In this document: positions 53,062-62,777 of the stretch, piece after piece
How positions within the stretch are numbered: the stretch's first letter is position 1
Layout of the letters: each line of letters begins with the position of its first letter
DNA from: Bacteroidales bacterium
Lineage (GTDB): Bacteria > Bacteroidota > Bacteroidia > Bacteroidales > UBA932
Direction of reading: 5' to 3'
NCBI GenBank assembly: GCA_017549505.1
Contig: JAFYUS010000006.1
Coordinates: 1-64,000, forward strand
DNA: 64,000 nt
The notes under the pieces: generated by a model
What the model was told of the DNA's origin: nothing
What the model saw: the letters and a program-made list of their open reading frames with translations, nothing else
The model's database searches: none
Program-made: the position numbers and the translations under genes

Positions 53062-55581
53062 TTATTCATTATTCTGTTCAGCGTTCTGAGCTTCTGCAGG
53101 CACTTCAGCCTGTTCTTCCTCCGACTTATTCACGACAGAAACGGCAGCGATAGCGTCGCCGTCCTTGATATTGATGAGACGGACACCCTGTGTCGCACGG
53201 CCGGCCACCTTGATGCCTGATACGGCCATCCTGATGGTAAGTCCCGAACGGTTGATGATCATGAGGTCATTGTCATCAGTAACGTTCTTGAGAGCAACCA
53301 GATCTCCTGTCTTTTCAGTGATGTTCAATGTCTTTACACCCTTGCCGCCACGGCTGGTCTTGCGATACTCGTCGAAGTCTGTGCGCTTTCCGTATCCATG
53401 TTCGCTGACTACGAGCACTGTGTGGGCAGATGCATCTTCCGCTGCCGGATCATATGCAATCATACCTACAACCTCATCATCTTCATCAATATTTATGCCA
53501 CGTACACCTGAAGCGGTTCTACCAAGGGCTCTTGCATCAGACTCGTCGAAGCGGCAGCAGCGTCCCTTGCGTCCCGCAAGGAGGATTTCGCTGTTTCCGT
53601 TTGTCATGATAGCCTCGAGGAGTTCGTCTCCGTCACGTACCGTGATAGCGATCACACCGTTTGCACGAGGTCTTGAGTATGCCTCAAGAGAAGTCTTCTT
53701 GATGATACCCTTCTTTGTTCCGAGTACGATGTAGTTGTTGTTGATGTAGTCCTCATCCTTGAGGTTCTTCACATTCAGGTATGCCTTGATCTTGTCATCA
53801 GGCTCGATGTTGATGACATTCTGGATTGCGCGGCCCTTTGAGGCGCGTGAGCCTTCCGGAATCTCGTATACCTTGAGCCAGTAGCACTTTCCGTTCTGGG
53901 TAAAGAGGAGCATCGTGCTGTGCATGTTGGCTACATAGATGTGCTCTATGAAGTCCTCGTCACGGGTCGCACTGCCCTTCATTCCGACTCCGCCCCTGTT
54001 CTGGAGGCGATATTCTGTAAGCGAAGTACGCTTGATATATCCGAGATGTGATATTGTGATCACTACATCCTCGTCAGCGTAGAAGTCTTCAGGATTGAAC
54101 TCATCCGACGACATCACGACCTCAGTTCTTCGTGCATCACCGTACTTCTCCTTCATCTCCATTGTCTCATCCTTGATGATCTGCATCTGCATGCTTTCAT
54201 TTGCAAGGACATCCTCGCAGTAACGTACGAACTTCATCAGCTCGTCATACTCGTTCTGGAGCTTCTCCCTTTCGAGACCTGTAAGCTGACGCAGACGCAT
54301 CTCGACGATTGCCGTAGCCTGGGCCTCGCTGAAACCGAACTGTGCGATGAGCTCGCTCTTCGCCTCCTCGACGCTCTTTGAAGCTCTGATGATGTTGATG
54401 ATCTGATCGATCACGTCGAGAGCCTTGAGGAGTCCTTCGAGGATATGGGCTTTCTTGCGTGACTTCTCAAGATCGAATCTTGTCCTGCGGAGGATCACTT
54501 CGTGTCTGTGTCTCACGAAGTACTTTATGAGCTGCTTAAGGTTGAGCGTCCTCGGGCGTCCGCCTACAAGGGCGACGTTGTTCACAGAGAAGCTTGACTG
54601 AAGCGGAGAATACTTGTATAGCATGTTGAGCACCACATTGGCGTTCGCGTCCTTCTTCAGACGGATCACGATACGTACACCCTTCATTGTGGTCTCATCG
54701 TTGATGTAGGCGATTCCCTCGACCTTCTTGGTCTCCACGAGCTCGGCGATCTTCTCGATCATCTCACGCTTGTTGACCATGTACGGAATCTCAGTCACAA
54801 CGATTGTCTCGCGTCCTGAATCACTTACCTCGATCTCGGTCTTCGACCTGATGACGATACGGCCACGGCCGGTCTCGAAGGCATCCTTGATGCCCTGACG
54901 GCCCTGGATTATACCTCCTGTAGGGAAATCCGGACCCTTGACGTAGTGCATCAGTTCCTCGACTGTGATTTCAGGATTGTCCACATAGGCGCAGATCGCG
55001 TCACAGCACTCGGTAAGGTTGTGTGGGGCCATATTTGTAGCCATACCTACCGCGATACCTGAAGAACCGTTCAGAAGCAGAAGCGGGAGCTTTGTAGGAA
55101 GAACGGTCGGCTCCTGAAGGGAGTCGTCAAAGTTGTTCTGAAAATCTACAGTATCCTTGTCGAGGTCTGCAAGCACCTCGTCAGAAAGCTTCGAAAGCTT
55201 TGCCTCCGTATAACGCATCGCAGCCACAGGGTCACCGTCCATTGAACCGAAGTTACCCTGTCCGAACACGAGCGGGTATCTGAGGCTCCAGTCCTGAGCC
55301 ATACGGGCCATCGCATCGTATACGCTTGAGTCACCATGCGGGTGGTATTTACCGAGTACTTCTCCGACGATACGGGCAGACTTCTTTGTCTGGCTTGTCC
55401 ACGTCAGACCGAGTCCTTCCATTCCGTAAAGCACTCTTCTGTGGACCGGCTTGAAACCATCTCTCACATCAGGAAGAGCACGGGACACGATGACAGACAT
55501 AGAGTAGTCGATATACGCACTCCTCATCTGCTGGTCAATGTTCACCTGCTCTATCCTACCTGTCTTTATCTCATTTTCCAT
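53062..55581 (-). CDS. gyrA: DNA gyrase subunit A
   Basis: An 839-residue type II topoisomerase subunit. The catalytic tyrosine is Tyr124 in [11 protein letters not shown]. The quinolone region reads [10 protein letters not shown], keeping the Ser and Asp equivalent to E. coli Ser83 and Asp87 (here Ser85 and Asp89), so there is no classical resistance change. The C-terminal beta-pinwheel includes the GyrA-box-like TSRGGKG, which separates it from ParC. An acidic tail rich in Glu and Gln ends the protein. Confidence 0.97.
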   Translation of the reverse strand: MENEIKTGRIEQVNIDQQMRSAYIDYSMSVIVSRALPDVRDGFKPVHRRVLYGMEGLGLTWTSQTKKSARIVGEVLGKYHPHGDSSVYDAMARMAQDWSLRYPLVFGQGNFGSMDGDPVAAMRYTEAKLSKLSDEVLADLDKDTVDFQNNFDDSLQEPTVLPTKLPLLLLNGSSGIAVGMATNMAPHNLTECCDAICAYVDNPEITVEELMHYVKGPDFPTGGIIQGRQGIKDAFETGRGRIVIRSKTEIEVSDSGRETIVVTEIPYMVNKREMIEKIAELVETKKVEGIAYINDETTMKGVRIVIRLKKDANANVVLNMLYKYSPLQSSFSVNNVALVGGRPRTLNLKQLIKYFVRHRHEVILRRTRFDLEKSRKKAHILEGLLKALDVIDQIINIIRASKSVEEAKSELIAQFGFSEAQATAIVEMRLRQLTGLEREKLQNEYDELMKFVRYCEDVLANESMQMQIIKDETMEMKEKYGDARRTEVVMSSDEFNPEDFYADEDVVITISHLGYIKRTSLTEYRLQNRGGVGMKGSATRDEDFIEHIYVANMHSTMLLFTQNGKCYWLKVYEIPEGSRASKGRAIQNVINIEPDDKIKAYLNVKNLKDEDYINNNYIVLGTKKGIIKKTSLEAYSRPRANGVIAITVRDGDELLEAIMTNGNSEILLAGRKGRCCRFDESDARALGRTASGVRGINIDEDDEVVGMIAYDPAAEDASAHTVLVVSEHGYGKRTDFDEYRKTSRGGKGVKTLNITEKTGDLVALKNVTDDNDLMIINRSGLTIRMAVSGIKVAGRATQGVRLINIKDGDAIAAVSVVNKSEEEQAEVPAEAQNAEQNNE

Positions 55582-55618
55582 ATGATGTTTCTTATCTTTT
55601 TATACTTTTGAGCATATC

Positions 55619-55650
55619 TTCGCAAAGATACGATTTTTTTAGTAATTTTG
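55619..55650 (+). promoter_or_regulatory. Promoter upstream of clpC
   Basis: TTCG (55619-55622, one mismatch to TTTG), 20 bases, TAATTTTG (55643-55650), then the clpC ATG 21 bases later. On the opposite strand TATCTTTG (55623-55630) is a possible -7 box for the divergent gyrA. Confidence 0.6.
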
Positions 55651-55671
55651 TGCATCAAAGGCAAATTTATT

Positions 55672-58026
55672 ATGGAAATCAGCATATCTGACGAACTGAA
55701 TTCGATCATCAACTATTCCCGCGAAGAAGCGATGAGGACAGGCAGTTACGGAATAGCTCCCGACCACCTTTTTCTCGGCATTCTGCGCCATAGGGAAAAC
55801 TCCGCCACAGACGCCCTGATAGGCACAGGAGCGGACGTCGAGGAGCTGAAACAGTTCATCGACAGCAGGATATTCACGAACGAGCACATACCATATTCCG
55901 ACATAGACAAGGTCACCTTCTCAAGAGGCACGCAGAACGTCCTGAGCTTCACCATACTTGAAGCGACCAAGCTCAGAAGCAGGCAGGCTGCTCCGCAGCA
56001 CCTGCTGCTTGCACTGATGAGAGCCAACGGCTCGTATGGATGTTCGTACCTCAACGACATGGGCATAGACTACGGCATGCTGTTCAGATACATGGACAGA
56101 AATTCAATGCTCGAACGCGGACCGGAAAATGACGGAAAGGAAGAGGAGTCCGGCGAAGAAGACGCGCCTCAGATAAGGATACGTCAGGTATCCGAAGAGG
56201 AGGAGAAGAAGACATCCCCGCTCGAAGAGTTCGGCTACGACATAACACAGGCCGCCCGTGAAGGAAGGCTGGATCCTCTCGTGGGAAGAGAGGACGAGAT
56301 ACAGCGCGTCATCCAGATTCTCGGACGCAGAAGGAAGAACAATCCGATGCTCGTCGGTGATCCCGGAGTCGGCAAATCTGCCATCGTGGAAGGAATCGCC
56401 ATCAAGATCGTCAACGGAGACATCCCGCCTGTGCTGGAAGGCAAAAGACTCATATCGCTGGATCTCGGCTCCATAGTCGCAGGTACCAAATATCGCGGAG
56501 ATTTCGAGAAGAGACTCAAGAACATAATCAACGAAGTATCTTCGAATCCGGACGTGATCCTGTTCATCGACGAGTTCCACACGATCGTCGGAGCCGGCGG
56601 CGCATCCGGAAGCCTCGATGCGGCCAACATGCTCAAGCCGGCCCTGGCCCGCGGAGACATCCAGTGCATCGGAGCGACCACATTGGACGAATTCAAGAAA
56701 AGCGTGGAAAAGGACGGAGCATTGTCGAGAAGATTCCAGAAGATAGTTGTCGAGCATACAGACATACCGCATTCAATATCAATCCTTTCGCGTCTGAAGA
56801 CCAATTACGAGAAGCATCATAACGTCATCTACACCGACGAGGCAATAGAGGCATGCGTGAGGATGTCGGAAAGATACATTACCGACAGATGTCTGCCGGA
56901 CAAGGCGATAGATGCGATGGACGAAGCCGGATCGAAGGTACGTCTCAAGAATCCGAAGAAGACAGGATATGTCACAGCCGAAGATGTCGCCGAGGTGATA
57001 TCGAAGATGACAGGCATTCCGTCTGGAAGGGTCGCAGAGAATGAGGGAAGCAGGCTGATGAAGATGCGAGACACCCTGAAAAAAAGGATAATCGGACAGG
57101 ACGAAGCCATCGACAAGGTGGTCAGGGCGATCCAGAGGAACAGGGCGGGAATCAAGGATCCGGGAAAGCCGATAGGCACTTTCCTGTTCTTTGGTCCTAC
57201 CGGAGTCGGAAAGACTCAACTTGCAAAGTCCCTCGCCGAGTATCTGTTTGATTCAGAAGACAATATGATCAGGCTCGACATGAGCGAATACATGGAGAAG
57301 TTCAATGTATCCAGACTCATCGGAGCGCCTCCGGGATATGTCGGATTCGAAGAAGGAGGACAGCTCAGCGAGCGCGTAAGAAGAAAGCCCTACTGCGTCG
57401 TGTTGCTGGACGAGATAGAGAAGGCACATCCGGACGTCTTCAACATTCTTCTCCAGGTAATGGATGAGGGAAGACTTACCGACAGTACAGGCAGGACCAT
57501 CAGTTTCCGCAACACCATCGTCATCATGACTTCCAACGTCGGAAGCCGCGAACTGGAAGAGTACGGAAGCGGAGTCGGATTCAGCACTTCCAGCAGGAAT
57601 GTCGAGGGCAACAGGAAATCAGTCGTGGAGAAGGCTGTACGAAAGGCTTTCCCACCTGAATTCATAAACAGGGTAGACGAGCAGGTGTTCTTCCACCATC
57701 TCGAAAAGGAGGATCTGGAAAAGATCATTGACATCGAGCTCAAGGGTCTGAAGGCCAGGGTAAAGGAAGCCGGATTCGAACTGAGCATCACCGCTGCAGC
57801 CAAGAGATTCGTAGCTGAGGCAGGATATGATCCAAGCTATGGGGCAAGACCTTTGAAGAGGGCCATACAGAGGTATATTGAAGACCCGGTATCGGAACAG
57901 ATAATAACCGAAAGGATGTTCGGAGGAAAAAGAATCTCCGGCAAGCTCAAGGTCGGTTTAAGCAAGACTGATCCCGGTAAACTCGAGGTCCATTTCACCG
58001 ATCATGTCGACAAGGGTTCTGTATGA
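55672..58026 (+). CDS. clpC: ClpC-type AAA+ unfoldase of the Clp protease
   Basis: A 784-residue protein with a Clp N-terminal double repeat (residues 1 to about 140), a charged linker ([13 protein letters not shown]), and two AAA+ modules with Walker A GDPGVGKS and GPTGVGKT. The second module contains the ClpP-docking-type region and ends in a D2-small domain ([21 protein letters not shown]). It unfolds proteins for ClpP. An earlier ATG in frame (55648) lies inside the promoter -7 box, so the ATG at 55672, giving [10 protein letters not shown], is used. Confidence 0.93.
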   Translation: MEISISDELNSIINYSREEAMRTGSYGIAPDHLFLGILRHRENSATDALIGTGADVEELKQFIDSRIFTNEHIPYSDIDKVTFSRGTQNVLSFTILEATKLRSRQAAPQHLLLALMRANGSYGCSYLNDMGIDYGMLFRYMDRNSMLERGPENDGKEEESGEEDAPQIRIRQVSEEEEKKTSPLEEFGYDITQAAREGRLDPLVGREDEIQRVIQILGRRRKNNPMLVGDPGVGKSAIVEGIAIKIVNGDIPPVLEGKRLISLDLGSIVAGTKYRGDFEKRLKNIINEVSSNPDVILFIDEFHTIVGAGGASGSLDAANMLKPALARGDIQCIGATTLDEFKKSVEKDGALSRRFQKIVVEHTDIPHSISILSRLKTNYEKHHNVIYTDEAIEACVRMSERYITDRCLPDKAIDAMDEAGSKVRLKNPKKTGYVTAEDVAEVISKMTGIPSGRVAENEGSRLMKMRDTLKKRIIGQDEAIDKVVRAIQRNRAGIKDPGKPIGTFLFFGPTGVGKTQLAKSLAEYLFDSEDNMIRLDMSEYMEKFNVSRLIGAPPGYVGFEEGGQLSERVRRKPYCVVLLDEIEKAHPDVFNILLQVMDEGRLTDSTGRTISFRNTIVIMTSNVGSRELEEYGSGVGFSTSSRNVEGNRKSVVEKAVRKAFPPEFINRVDEQVFFHHLEKEDLEKIIDIELKGLKARVKEAGFELSITAAAKRFVAEAGYDPSYGARPLKRAIQRYIEDPVSEQIITERMFGGKRISGKLKVGLSKTDPGKLEVHFTDHVDKGSV

Positions 58027-58080
58027 TTCTTCTGATGAGATCATCGAGCTGATGTAAGCGAGAGTGTTTTCTGTATTCAT
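57958..58080 (-). CDS. Possible 40-residue small protein antisense to the end of clpC
   Basis: An open frame on the minus strand from ATG at 58078-58080 to TAA at 57958-57960 encodes an acidic 40-residue peptide beginning [19 protein letters not shown], with no recognised domain. A -7 box TACTTTTG (58107-58114) lies 27 bases upstream of its start. More than half of it overlaps the 3' end of clpC on the other strand, so it may be chance. It could also be the remnant of a longer gene. Confidence 0.3.
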   Translation of the reverse strand: MNTENTLAYISSMISSEESYRTLVDMIGEMDLEFTGISLA

Positions 58081-58093
58081 AATGCTCTTTCTT

Positions 58094-58101
58094 TAAGTTT
58101 G
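58094..58101 (+). promoter_or_regulatory. Promoter -7 element for the HAD phosphatase operon
   Basis: TAAGTTTG on the plus strand, 43 bases before the start at 58145. An opposing -7 box TACTTTTG occupies 58107-58114 on the minus strand, so the two would fire across each other. Confidence 0.5.
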
Positions 58102-58144
58102 TAATGCAAAAGTAGCGCAACCATGTGCCATTATACGGCACAAT

Positions 58145-58813
58145 ATGAAATTTATGATAAAACTTGCAATATTTGACCTTGACGGTACGCTGATCGATAC
58201 GCTGGAAGACATAGCCGGCGCATGTAACCATGCGCTTGAGGCAGGAGGTTTCCCGAGCAGACGCCTGGACGAATACAACATGCTCGTGGGCAGAGGCGTC
58301 TTCAACCTCTGCAGGAATGCACTCCCGGAAGGATGCAGGGACGAAAAGACCGTGAAAGCGACATACGAGCGCTTCCGCGCATATTACGACGAACATATCT
58401 GCGACAGGTCAAGGCCATATCCCGGCATATATGACATGCTTGACAGGCTTACAGAAAAAGGCATATCACTTGCTGTAGCTTCAAACAAATACCAGGCAGG
58501 CACTGAATTCCTGATCGGCAGGCTGTTCGGAAAGTACAGTTTCGTAAACGTATTGGGACAGAGAGAAGGGAAACCCATCAAGCCTGATCCGGAAATAGTA
58601 AACGAGGTCATGGCTGCAATCGGCGACATAACTGCTGACGAAGTGGTCTACTGCGGGGATTCCGACGTGGACATGCAGACAGGCATCAACGCAGGCGTCC
58701 GGACCATAGGTGTCACCTGGGGTTTCAGGACCCGTGAGGAACTGGCAGCGTATGAGCCTTGGCTGATAGCCGACACAGCAGATGAAGTCTGCAACGCCAT
58801 AATGAACAACTAA
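58145..58813 (+). CDS. HAD hydrolase, phosphoglycolate-phosphatase-like
   Basis: A 222-residue cytoplasmic HAD-superfamily phosphatase. It has motif I DLDGTLIDT, the cap domain (residues about 18-85), motif II VASNK, a motif III lysine in GKPIKPDP, and motif IV YCGDSDVDMQTG. It resembles Gph-type phosphoglycolate phosphatases; exact substrate not provable from sequence. First of three closely spaced plus-strand genes (12- and 3-base gaps). Confidence 0.88.
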   Translation: MKFMIKLAIFDLDGTLIDTLEDIAGACNHALEAGGFPSRRLDEYNMLVGRGVFNLCRNALPEGCRDEKTVKATYERFRAYYDEHICDRSRPYPGIYDMLDRLTEKGISLAVASNKYQAGTEFLIGRLFGKYSFVNVLGQREGKPIKPDPEIVNEVMAAIGDITADEVVYCGDSDVDMQTGINAGVRTIGVTWGFRTREELAAYEPWLIADTADEVCNAIMNN

Positions 58814-58825
58814 CATCAATTCCAT

Positions 58826-59989
58826 ATGGAAAGTAGCGAAAGATACTCTGACAAACTTGCCAAATACATCATTGCTGCAGCAGGAGCTGCTGCGGTACTT
58901 GGCATCTGCTGGTATTTCCGCAGCGTGCTGGCCTATATCCTCATCGCTGTGGTTGTTTCCTTGATAGCAAAACCGCTGATGGGAGTGTTCCAGAAGATCA
59001 GCATAAAAGGCACAAAAGCTCCGGACTGGCTTCTGGCAGCATTCTCCATCATCATCGTATTGTGCCTGCTGATATCTCTTCTGACCTCAGTGGTTCCCAT
59101 AATAAGCGGCATAGTCAAGGATGTATCCATGGTCAACATCGAGAGCGCAGCACGCGGCATATCGGTACCTCTCGCTGAGTTCAACGCATTCCTGACCAGG
59201 ACATTCCCGCAACTGGGAGAAGGATTCAGGATTGAAGTCACCATACTGAACGAACTGCAGAAGATGTTCAATGTAAGTGCATTCTCCTCAGTAATAGGTT
59301 CTGCCGCTTCATTTGTGACCAACATAGCCATCGGGCTCTTTTCGGTCGTGTTCATCGGCTTCTTCTTCATAAAGGACGACGGACTGTTCACTCAGATAGT
59401 ATGTGCTCTGGTGCCTGACAAGCACGAAGCGACGACAGAGAGAGCGATCTCCGACATAGGCTATCTGCTGTCAAGATATTTCATCGGCGTAATTCTCGAA
59501 ATGATCGGTGTAGCTCTCATCAACTTCCTTGGCCTGATGTTCATTGCAAGAATGGGATTCAACGCTTCGATAGGAATTGCGGTACTTACAGGCATACTGA
59601 ATGTAATCCCATACGTCGGTCCGTTCATCGGCGTCGTTCTCGGAACATTGCTCAGCGTATTGCTCAAATATACAAGCGTGTCCCCTATCGGCCTCGATGT
59701 CAATTTCTGGATATTCGTCGCGATACTTATCGCGATACTTTACTTCACCCAGCTTGTGGACAATTTCGTATATCAGCCGCTCATCTATTCGACCAGTATC
59801 AAATCAAAGCCTCTGGAGATATTCATCGTCCTGCTTATAGTGGGACACATCGGAGGACCTCTGTCGCTGATAATAGCGATTCCATGCTATACAGTAGTAA
59901 GAGTCATTGCCTTCAGGTTCTTCGGTCATATAAAGGCAATCAAGAGGCTCATCCCGGACGAGAAACTTATTACAAACGAAAAGGACTAG
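58826..59989 (+). CDS. AI-2E family transporter
   Basis: A 387-residue integral membrane protein with about eight hydrophobic segments and the family's conserved GFFFIKDDG and ILNVIPYVGPFIGVVLG regions. Members transport diverse small molecules or ions, and AI-2 export is shown for only a few, so the substrate is unknown. It lies 12 bases behind the HAD phosphatase gene. Confidence 0.92.
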   Translation: MESSERYSDKLAKYIIAAAGAAAVLGICWYFRSVLAYILIAVVVSLIAKPLMGVFQKISIKGTKAPDWLLAAFSIIIVLCLLISLLTSVVPIISGIVKDVSMVNIESAARGISVPLAEFNAFLTRTFPQLGEGFRIEVTILNELQKMFNVSAFSSVIGSAASFVTNIAIGLFSVVFIGFFFIKDDGLFTQIVCALVPDKHEATTERAISDIGYLLSRYFIGVILEMIGVALINFLGLMFIARMGFNASIGIAVLTGILNVIPYVGPFIGVVLGTLLSVLLKYTSVSPIGLDVNFWIFVAILIAILYFTQLVDNFVYQPLIYSTSIKSKPLEIFIVLLIVGHIGGPLSLIIAIPCYTVVRVIAFRFFGHIKAIKRLIPDEKLITNEKD

Positions 59990-59992
59990 AAA

Positions 59993-60934
59993 ATGAAAAG
60001 GATATTTACAGCATTCATGCTCCTGCTTGCAGGCTTTGCCGCATCTGCGCAAAACAGCCTGCTCTCCCCTGACGGGACATATGTATATGAAAAAAGAGAC
60101 ACATGCGACCTGTTCATGGATGTTTACGACCCTGCCGACGGCAGCGAGGAAACATTCATGGGTCATAGGAAACCTACCATCATATTCATGTTCGGAGGTG
60201 GATTCATTTCCGGTCAGCGTGACAACCAAAGCTACAACCCATGGTTCAGGCAGTTTACAGAAAACGGATACCGTGTGATTTCCATTGACTACAGGCTTGG
60301 CCTCAAGGGAGCCTCAAAGATGGGAATAGCTCAGGTAAACCTGCTTGACAAGGCGATCCATATGGCCGTGGAGGACCTTTTCAGCGCCACCAACTTCATC
60401 CTTGAGAATGCCGAACAGCTTGGAGTGGAACGCGACAACATCGTCATCAGCGGTTCATCGGCCGGAGCCATCACCGTCATGCAGGCAGAATATGAAGTGG
60501 CTAACAGGACATCTTACGCATCAGTGCTTCCGCAGGATTTCAACTATGCGGGCGTGATGTCATTTGCAGGAGCTATCCTTTCGCGAAAAGGAAAGGTAAA
60601 ATATGAGACAGCACCATGTCCGACCATGATGCTTCACGGTACAGCAGACAAGATTGTCCCATACAGACAGATCGCATTGTTCAACCTTGGATTCTACGGA
60701 GGAGGTAAACTTGTCGACAGGTTCAAGAAATTCGGATACGACTACAACATGTACCATTTCATCGACTACGGCCATGAAATCGCAGGATCGATGCATACGA
60801 CCTTCGATCTCCAGCTTGACTTCCTTGAAAAGAACGTCATACAGGGCAAGAAAAGAATCATCGAGGCCTGGATTTCAGACCCCGATGTATGGAAAGGTTC
60901 GCAGCTTAAGTCCCTTAAAGACATCTACAATTAG
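59993..60934 (+). CDS. Exported alpha/beta-hydrolase (esterase)
   Basis: A 313-residue protein with a signal peptide (ending SAQ) and an alpha/beta-hydrolase fold. The oxyanion segment is MFGGGF, the nucleophile serine is in SGSSAGAI, the acid is in HGTADKIVP, and the histidine in YGHEIAG. It resembles carboxylesterase/lipase-type enzymes. The gene starts 3 bases after the AI-2E family gene. Substrate unknown. Confidence 0.88.
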   Translation: MKRIFTAFMLLLAGFAASAQNSLLSPDGTYVYEKRDTCDLFMDVYDPADGSEETFMGHRKPTIIFMFGGGFISGQRDNQSYNPWFRQFTENGYRVISIDYRLGLKGASKMGIAQVNLLDKAIHMAVEDLFSATNFILENAEQLGVERDNIVISGSSAGAITVMQAEYEVANRTSYASVLPQDFNYAGVMSFAGAILSRKGKVKYETAPCPTMMLHGTADKIVPYRQIALFNLGFYGGGKLVDRFKKFGYDYNMYHFIDYGHEIAGSMHTTFDLQLDFLEKNVIQGKKRIIEAWISDPDVWKGSQLKSLKDIYN

Positions 60935-60940
60935 AAACTG

Positions 60941-61810
60941 TTATTCTGCAAGCTTGTCGAGACAGAGCTCGATGAGCTTGCGCACCTGCGGCTTGTAGTC
61001 AGGATTTGATGCCTTGTGGTGGCGGTGGGCTATGATGCAGCATACTGTACCGGCATTGTGTCCGAGATGAGCGGCGATGCCTGCAATGGCAGAGCCTTCC
61101 ATCTCGAAATTGGTGACCTTCAGGTCACCGAAGCGGAAGCTTTCGAATGTGTCGAGCATGTCCGGCATTGCCAGAGGCATGCGCAGGACACGTCCCTGTG
61201 GGCCATAGAAACCTGATGCCGCGATTGTCATACCTGGATAGGTACAGTCACGGAACTTCTCGCTCATCTTTTCACCTGCCTTCACGAAATATGGGTCAGG
61301 TAGATGGCAGTTCCAGCCCGTATGCTTCTTGAACGCTTCCTCGATGTCAAGAAGGGCTATCTTATCCCTGTCGGCATACCAGTTCATAAGACCGTCGCAT
61401 CCTACAGAGATGTGAGAGAAGACAAAGCCTCCGAGAGGGATCTCCGGCTGGATAGCTCCCGACGTTCCGATACGGAGGATGTTGAGGGTACGGTGCTCAG
61501 TCTTCACTTCGCGGGTCTCGAAATCGATATTTGCGAGAGCATCAAGCTCATTCATGACGATATCTATGTTGTCTGTTCCGATACCGGTAGAAAGAGCTGT
61601 CATCCGGACGCCTTTATATTTTCCTGTAACTGAGACGAATTCTCTTGAAGCATGGCGGAATTCCTTCTCATCGAAGTATTCAGCAATCATATCAACGCGG
61701 CCAGGGTCACCGACAAGGATCACGTTGTCGGCAAGCTCTTCAGGACTGAGGTGGAGGTGGAATACCGATCCGTCACCATTGATTATAAGTTCTGATTCTG
61801 CTATTCTCAT
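60941..61810 (-). CDS. Nucleoside phosphorylase (uridine phosphorylase-like)
   Basis: A 289-residue cytoplasmic enzyme of the PNP_UDP_1 family that cleaves nucleosides with phosphate. The phosphate-binding segment is VGDPGRVD, and RIGTSGAIQ and NFEMEGSAI are the family landmarks. The sequence is closest in pattern to uridine phosphorylases. Convergent with the esterase gene, 6 bases apart. A -7 box TATATTTG lies at 61833-61840. Confidence 0.9.
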   Translation of the reverse strand: MRIAESELIINGDGSVFHLHLSPEELADNVILVGDPGRVDMIAEYFDEKEFRHASREFVSVTGKYKGVRMTALSTGIGTDNIDIVMNELDALANIDFETREVKTEHRTLNILRIGTSGAIQPEIPLGGFVFSHISVGCDGLMNWYADRDKIALLDIEEAFKKHTGWNCHLPDPYFVKAGEKMSEKFRDCTYPGMTIAASGFYGPQGRVLRMPLAMPDMLDTFESFRFGDLKVTNFEMEGSAIAGIAAHLGHNAGTVCCIIAHRHHKASNPDYKPQVRKLIELCLDKLAE

Positions 61811-61832
61811 GATATAAGTTTTTAAAATCCTT

Positions 61833-61840
61833 CAAATATA
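61833..61840 (-). promoter_or_regulatory. Promoter -7 element for the nucleoside phosphorylase
   Basis: TATATTTG on the minus strand, 22 bases before the start codon at 61810; -33 box not evident. Confidence 0.55.
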
Positions 61841-61861
61841 GTTTTTTCCTGTGAAAATACC

Positions 61862-61869
61862 TACTTTTG
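61862..61869 (+). promoter_or_regulatory. Promoter -7 element for the DUF4293 gene
   Basis: TACTTTTG on the plus strand, 26 bases before the ATG at 61896; -33 box not evident. Divergent from the phosphorylase promoter. Confidence 0.55.
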
Positions 61870-61895
61870 TGCCATAAGAGAAACAGGAATTCATT

Positions 61896-62324
61896 ATGTG
61901 GCAAAGAATACAGACTCTATATCTAGGAATAGCGACAGCACTTATATTTTCGATGTTCTTCTGCATTTTCGCAACCATCATCGGTCCTGACGGAGCAGAG
62001 ATAACTATAGCATACAGGGAAAAGATGCCATATCTGGTGCTGCTCATAATGCTGATAACCGCCCATATCGCAGCTACCGCGAGTTACAGGACATTCTTCC
62101 TGCAGGCACGCGTAAGCATCATCGCAGGTCTTCTCGCTTTCGGATTCCAGACATGGATCGGCATAGACATACTCCGCAACATGGACGACATGTCATTCTC
62201 ATTCACAGCGCTTTTCCCTCTTGCAGCAGGAGCACTTGACTTCATGGCAGCAAAACGCTCCATGGTCGACGAGATGACTGTAATGGCAGTCAAAAGCGCA
62301 AAGAAGGCACGCAAAAGAAAATAG
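61896..62324 (+). CDS. DUF4293 membrane protein
   Basis: A 142-residue protein with four predicted membrane helices and the family start MWQRIQTLYLGIA. It ends in a strongly basic cytoplasmic tail (KSAKKARKRK). DUF4293 is a small membrane family largely restricted to Bacteroidota; its function is unknown. Convergent with the FabZ-like gene, with a shared hairpin in the 14-base gap. Confidence 0.88.
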   Translation: MWQRIQTLYLGIATALIFSMFFCIFATIIGPDGAEITIAYREKMPYLVLLIMLITAHIAATASYRTFFLQARVSIIAGLLAFGFQTWIGIDILRNMDDMSFSFTALFPLAAGALDFMAAKRSMVDEMTVMAVKSAKKARKRK

Positions 62325-62341
62325 CCGGACGAATCCGGCTA
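62322..62341. terminator. Hairpin between DUF4293 and fabZ-like genes
   Basis: TAGCCGGA (62322-62329), loop CGAA, TCCGGCTA (62334-62341). On the minus strand it is followed by TTTTCTTTTG, so it best serves the fabF-fabZ-like transcript. It includes both stop codons. Confidence 0.7.
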
Positions 62342-62752
62342 TACGACTGCGAAAGATAAAGAGCCTTTACAGCATAATCTGTCTTCGACGCGAAGCTCCG
62401 CTTCGCAGAAGAATATGTTCGCACGTTTTCCCTTTAATCTGGCTGTGATTTCACATAGATCGCCCGGTCTTACAGGATTCTTGAAACGTACATTATCTAT
62501 TCCGCTGTAAAGAGTCGTCTTACCGACAATCTCATCCTTTACCAGCATCGCACAGCTTTGGGCCATGATTTCGCATTGGATCACTCCAGGCACAAGCGGG
62601 TTTCCGGGGAAATGGCCTCTGCAGAAGAACTCATCCTCACGTATGAGATACTTCGCGTGCGCAACACCCTCTGAATCTATGTTTATTTCGTCCACAAGGA
62701 GCATAGGTTCCCTATGGGGCAGAAAATTTTTCAATTCTTCTCTGTCCATCAT
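62339..62752 (-). CDS. 3-hydroxyacyl-ACP dehydratase, FabZ-like
   Basis: A 137-residue hot-dog-fold dehydratase. It has the catalytic His in RGHFPGNPLVPGVIQCE and the N-terminal LPHREPMLLVDE, as in FabZ. The fabF gene is directly upstream (25-base gap). The window does not show the main fatty-acid operon, and Bacteroidota usually carry a separate LpxC-FabZ fusion, so this pair could belong to a specialised lipid pathway; the right edge of the window hides the context. Confidence 0.88.
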   Translation of the reverse strand: MMDREELKNFLPHREPMLLVDEINIDSEGVAHAKYLIREDEFFCRGHFPGNPLVPGVIQCEIMAQSCAMLVKDEIVGKTTLYSGIDNVRFKNPVRPGDLCEITARLKGKRANIFFCEAELRVEDRLCCKGSLSFAVV

Positions 62753-62777
62753 TTCAAAAGTTTAAGTTATTTAGGAA

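Noticed and set aside
53062..55581. Quinolone-resistance change in GyrA
   Set aside because: The Ser and Asp positions that usually mutate (here Ser85 and Asp89) have the susceptible residues.
56104..56772. A 222-codon frame antisense to clpC
   Set aside because: Antisense to the conserved AAA+ domain; no family signature, and no promoter is apparent.
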